A model generated the notes under the pieces. That model saw only the letters and a program-made list of their open reading frames with translations, was not told the DNA's origin and ran no database searches. A program made the translations under genes and the position numbers. From JBCCZC01 sp039188505 (GTDB lineage Bacteria > Pseudomonadota > Gammaproteobacteria > Xanthomonadales > SZUA-38): a stretch of DNA of 5,652 nt. The first letter of the stretch is position 1. Each line of letters opens with the position of its first letter. Positions 3,608 through 5,652 of the stretch are shown here, in pieces. Where the stretch lies: contig JBCCZC010000390.1 of assembly GCA_039188505.1 (NCBI GenBank), positions 1-5,652 on the forward strand, read 5' to 3'.

Positions 3608-5050
3608 ATGAAACATTCCATCCTGCTCATGCTGTCGCTGGCCATCGCCACCCTGGTGTCCGCCGAACCGATCGACACCCGTTTCACCTACTCAGGCGTC
3701 TTGAGTGACGAAGGCGAGCCCGCCAGCGGCCTGTACGACTTCCAGCTCGACCTCTTCGACAACCCGATCATCTCGGTGCCGATCGCCACGCTGACCTTCG
3801 ACGACGTCGAGGTGATCGGCGGCCGCTTCGTGCTCACGCCCGACTTCGGCGATGAGTTCCGCGGTGAGGTGCGGTTCCTGGGCGTCAGCGCGCGTCGCGC
3901 CGGCGATCCGGCCTTCACCGCGCTCGAGCCGCGGCAGGAGCTGACCGCCGTGCCCTACGCCTGGCACGCCGAGAACGTCGGCGTCGGTGCCGTGGGCACA
4001 CAGCAGCTTCAGGTCGGTGCGGTGGATTCAGCCGCCCTCGCCGACGGCTCGGTCACCGGAGCGAAGCTCGCCAGCGGCGCGGTCAGCAGCGCCAAGCTGG
4101 GCACCGGCGCGGTGACCACCCGCAAGATCGCCGACGGCGCGATCACCAGCGACAAGATCGCCAACGGCGTGATCGGCGAACTCTCGCTCGGCGAGAACGC
4201 AGTCACCGCCCGGGAACTCGCGCCCGGCGCGGTCGACTCCGACGCCCTCGCAGACCAGGCCGTCACCGGCGCCAAGCTCGGCACCGGCGCGGTGACCACC
4301 CGCAAGATCGCCGACGGCGCGATCACCAGCGACAAGATCGCCAACGGCGTGATCGGCGAACTCTCGCTCGGCGAGAACGCAGTCACCGAGCGGGAACTCG
4401 CGCCCGGAGCGGTCGGTGCCGAAGTCCTCCAGGACGGCGCCGTAACCAGCACGAAGATCCAGAACGGCGCGATCACCAACGGCAAGCTGGCTGCGGGCGC
4501 AGTGACGGCGGCAGCGATCGCCGATCAGTCGGTCAACGGGGCGAAGATCATCGATGGCACGGTGGACAACGCCGATATCGCCACGGACGCAATCACGTCG
4601 GGAAAGATCCTGGATTCCAGCATCCGCGACGTCGACATTGCCGACGGGCAGATCAACAACAGCAAGCTGGCGGTCGGTGCGGTGACCTCCGGGCGGATTC
4701 TGGATTCCTCGATTCGCAATGTGGATATCGCGGCTTCGCAGATCACGGCGCGCGAGGTGGATGGCGGGCTGTATTCGAAAAAAACTCACCTCTACCAGAG
4801 GGAAACAGCGGGCAGTGTTGTCGCAGGGAGCAATACGCGGCTTACCGCTAGCTGCGACGACGCTGACGACCTTCCCATAGCCGTTTCATGTGCGACTCCA
4901 ACCGGCGGCGTCATCCGACAGGCGGGAACACGACTGTCGAACTGGACGTCCCAGACCGCTCCGGCAAGCGCTTCCTGTGATTTCCGATCACTTGCCGCTG
5001 TCGGTAGCGCGGACATCAGCACGACCATCATCTGTGTCGACGTGGACTGA
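3608..5050 (+). CDS. Secreted fibre-like decapeptide-repeat protein, copy B
   Basis: The product has 480 residues, exactly the length of copy A. The signal peptide is residues 1-19 (MKHSILLMLSLAIATLVSA), the N-terminal domain 20-120, the 25 decapeptides 130-379 and the four-cysteine tip 394-480. Cysteines 416, 428, 457 and 476 are at the same positions as in copy A. Residues 20-393 differ from copy A at about 25 sites, whereas the last 87 residues match at only about 39. Conserved tip features are LTASC, DLP, PAS-SCD-RS and AAVG. The start at 3608 is preferred over earlier in-frame ATGs because GAGGA lies 8 bases before it and the signal peptide begins there. No promoter was identified; it may depend on transcription from upstream. 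The most likely role is an alternative fibre with a different tip specificity; that is inference. Confidence 0.9.
   Translation: MKHSILLMLSLAIATLVSAEPIDTRFTYSGVLSDEGEPASGLYDFQLDLFDNPIISVPIATLTFDDVEVIGGRFVLTPDFGDEFRGEVRFLGVSARRAGDPAFTALEPRQELTAVPYAWHAENVGVGAVGTQQLQVGAVDSAALADGSVTGAKLASGAVSSAKLGTGAVTTRKIADGAITSDKIANGVIGELSLGENAVTARELAPGAVDSDALADQAVTGAKLGTGAVTTRKIADGAITSDKIANGVIGELSLGENAVTERELAPGAVGAEVLQDGAVTSTKIQNGAITNGKLAAGAVTAAAIADQSVNGAKIIDGTVDNADIATDAITSGKILDSSIRDVDIADGQINNSKLAVGAVTSGRILDSSIRNVDIAASQITAREVDGGLYSKKTHLYQRETAGSVVAGSNTRLTASCDDADDLPIAVSCATPTGGVIRQAGTRLSNWTSQTAPASASCDFRSLAAVGSADISTTIICVDVD
3995..4744 (+). repeat. Decapeptide-coding repeat array, copy B (25 units of 30 bp)
   Basis: This array encodes residues 130-379 with the same 25-unit, gap-free layout as copy A. 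The copy number is conserved between the two genes although such arrays normally change length easily, which suggests selection on stalk length or recent shared origin. Confidence 0.85.
4100..4388 (+). repeat. Identical 109-bp direct repeats at 180-bp spacing within copy B
   Basis: Bases 4100-4208 and 4280-4388 are identical, spaced by exactly 180 bp (six decapeptides). Both encode the run from GTGAVTTRKIADGAI to GELSLGENAVT. The equivalent two segments in copy A differ from each other at many positions, so the identity in B points to recent gene conversion or unequal exchange inside this gene. Confidence 0.9.
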
Positions 5051-5146
5051 AGCACCAGCGAGCAACGCCAGCCAGGCCTCGAAGCGGCGCTCTCGCTGTC
5101 CCCGGAGGTCCGGGCGCTGCTCGACCATGGGTATCCGGAGCGGTCG

Positions 5147-5596
5147 GTGGACCTGCTCGGACTGCAGCTCTTTCCGCCCCTCGCCGAGGTCCTCGAGATG
5201 GTGCGCCAGGATCCGCGCTGGCCGCCCTCCTGGTGGCCGCTGTCCAGCGACCTCCACCACTACATGGTCGTACACGATGAAACGGGGGTGGGCACCTGCT
5301 GGCGCGATACGGACGAGCCCGGCGTGCTTCCGGTCCGGCTCTATGGGTCGCTGGGGGACGCGCTCGAGGCGCTGGGACGCATGATCGGCCATCTCGACGA
5401 GTCGGCCATCGTCTCGAGCCGGGAGGGGGCCTGGGTCTTCAAGCGGCTGCACAAGCACCTGGACGCGCACATCGTGGCGGCCATGGCCGAGGGCTGGGCG
5501 CGGCATCGGGGACCCATCGTGCTTCCCTGGCATGGGCACCTGCTCACGAAGGATCAGCAGCACTTCGCGTCGCCCCTCGCGCCGCTGCCCGTTTGA
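5147..5596 (+). CDS. Hypothetical protein, probably cytoplasmic; start uncertain, possibly 5'-truncated
   Basis: I do not recognise this family. From GTG 5147 it encodes 149 residues, rich in Trp and His (DPRWPPSWWPL, SSDLHHYMVVHDETG, WVFKRLHKHLDAH, LPWHGHLL). It has no signal peptide or membrane segment and looks like a soluble globular protein. GGAG (5137-5140) lies 6 bases before the GTG. In the same frame, however, the 32 codons between the fibre copy B stop (5048-5050) and this GTG are all open. They carry the same G/C-ending codon bias and read like protein (for example SPEVRALLDHGYPERSVDLL), yet contain no ATG, GTG or TTG. The natural N-terminus may therefore have been lost, or initiation may use CTG (5096 or 5117). 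Nothing links its function to the fibre genes beyond position. Confidence 0.65.
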   Translation: MDLLGLQLFPPLAEVLEMVRQDPRWPPSWWPLSSDLHHYMVVHDETGVGTCWRDTDEPGVLPVRLYGSLGDALEALGRMIGHLDESAIVSSREGAWVFKRLHKHLDAHIVAAMAEGWARHRGPIVLPWHGHLLTKDQQHFASPLAPLPV

Positions 5597-5615
5597 CGAA
5601 GCTGCCCGGTTGACG
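5584..5615. repeat. Short tandem repeat at the 3' end of the last gene
   Basis: GCTGCCCGTTTGACG (5584-5598) is followed by GCTGCCCGGTTGACG (5601-5615), matching at 14 of 15 bases with a 17-bp period. The first copy spans the stop codon of the last gene. The repeat is not hairpin-forming, so it is not a terminator. Its significance is unknown. Confidence 0.6.
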
Positions 5616-5652
5616 GGTCGCCCCGCCGTGCGCACTCGCTTGCCATGCGTCG

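Larger units (their letters stand above)
3566..4786 (+). repeat. Long direct repeat, unit B (partner at 1726-2946)
   Basis: This is the second copy of the segment starting about 42 bases before the fibre start codon and ending at the stalk-tip junction, collinear with 1726-2946 at an offset of 1840. The flanks do not match: bases after the copy B stop do not resemble those after the copy A stop. A simple head-to-tail duplication of a 1840-bp unit therefore does not explain the arrangement. Confidence 0.85.

Noticed and set aside
4028..4789. Antisense open frame opposite fibre copy B
   Set aside because: Same repeat-driven shadow as in copy A.

Overview
The window is GC-rich, with coding regions dominated by G/C-ending codons. 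It looks like the chromosome of a Gram-negative proteobacterium. The small secreted protein ends in a 'GFE'-type tail (LFSSGFER). As I recall, such tails recur on secreted proteins of Lysobacterales/Xanthomonadales relatives such as Dokdonella, so I lean towards that group; this is inference only. No rRNA, tRNA, CRISPR array, transposase or recombinase is visible.

Layout, left to right. (1) Positions 2-901 hold the 3' part of an AAA+ bacterial enhancer-binding protein (sigma-54 activator family) with Walker A, Walker B and a C-terminal Fis-type helix-turn-helix. Its sigma-54 contact loop is GVATGV, not GAFTGA. (2) Positions 902-1411 are non-coding. They contain a nested inverted-repeat structure (1002-1106), a perfect 14-bp palindrome (1278-1291) with a related half-site nearby, and a near-consensus sigma-54 promoter (1356-1372). 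The palindrome lies about 90-105 bp upstream of the predicted start point, where an enhancer site would be expected. (3) Positions 1412-1714 encode a 100-residue secreted protein. (4) Positions 1768-3210 encode a 480-residue secreted fibre-like protein: signal peptide, small N-terminal domain, 25 gap-free decapeptide repeats and a four-cysteine C-terminal domain. (5) Positions 3211-3607 form a spacer of genomic debris. It holds a frameshifted relic of the fibre gene's N-terminal domain (plus strand) and a relic of a Fis-type HTH C-terminus like that of gene 1 (minus strand). (6) Positions 3608-5050 encode a second 480-residue fibre protein. It is about 93% identical to the first through the N-terminal domain and stalk, but only about 45% identical in the C-terminal 87 residues. 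(7) Positions 5147-5596 encode a short unrecognised protein that may have lost its original 5' end.

Working model (inference): the enhancer-binding protein, or a paralogue, acts at the palindrome and switches on the sigma-54 promoter. This would express the small secreted protein and the first fibre protein together. The two fibre genes are paralogues with a constant stalk and a variable tip, the pattern seen in adhesins and tail-fibre-like proteins. Relics of both a fibre gene and an activator-type HTH in the spacer suggest that activator-plus-fibre modules have been repeatedly copied, recombined and lost here. The most interesting features are the constant-stalk/variable-tip pair, the repeat homogenisation inside the second copy, and the unusual activator loop beside a strong sigma-54 promoter.
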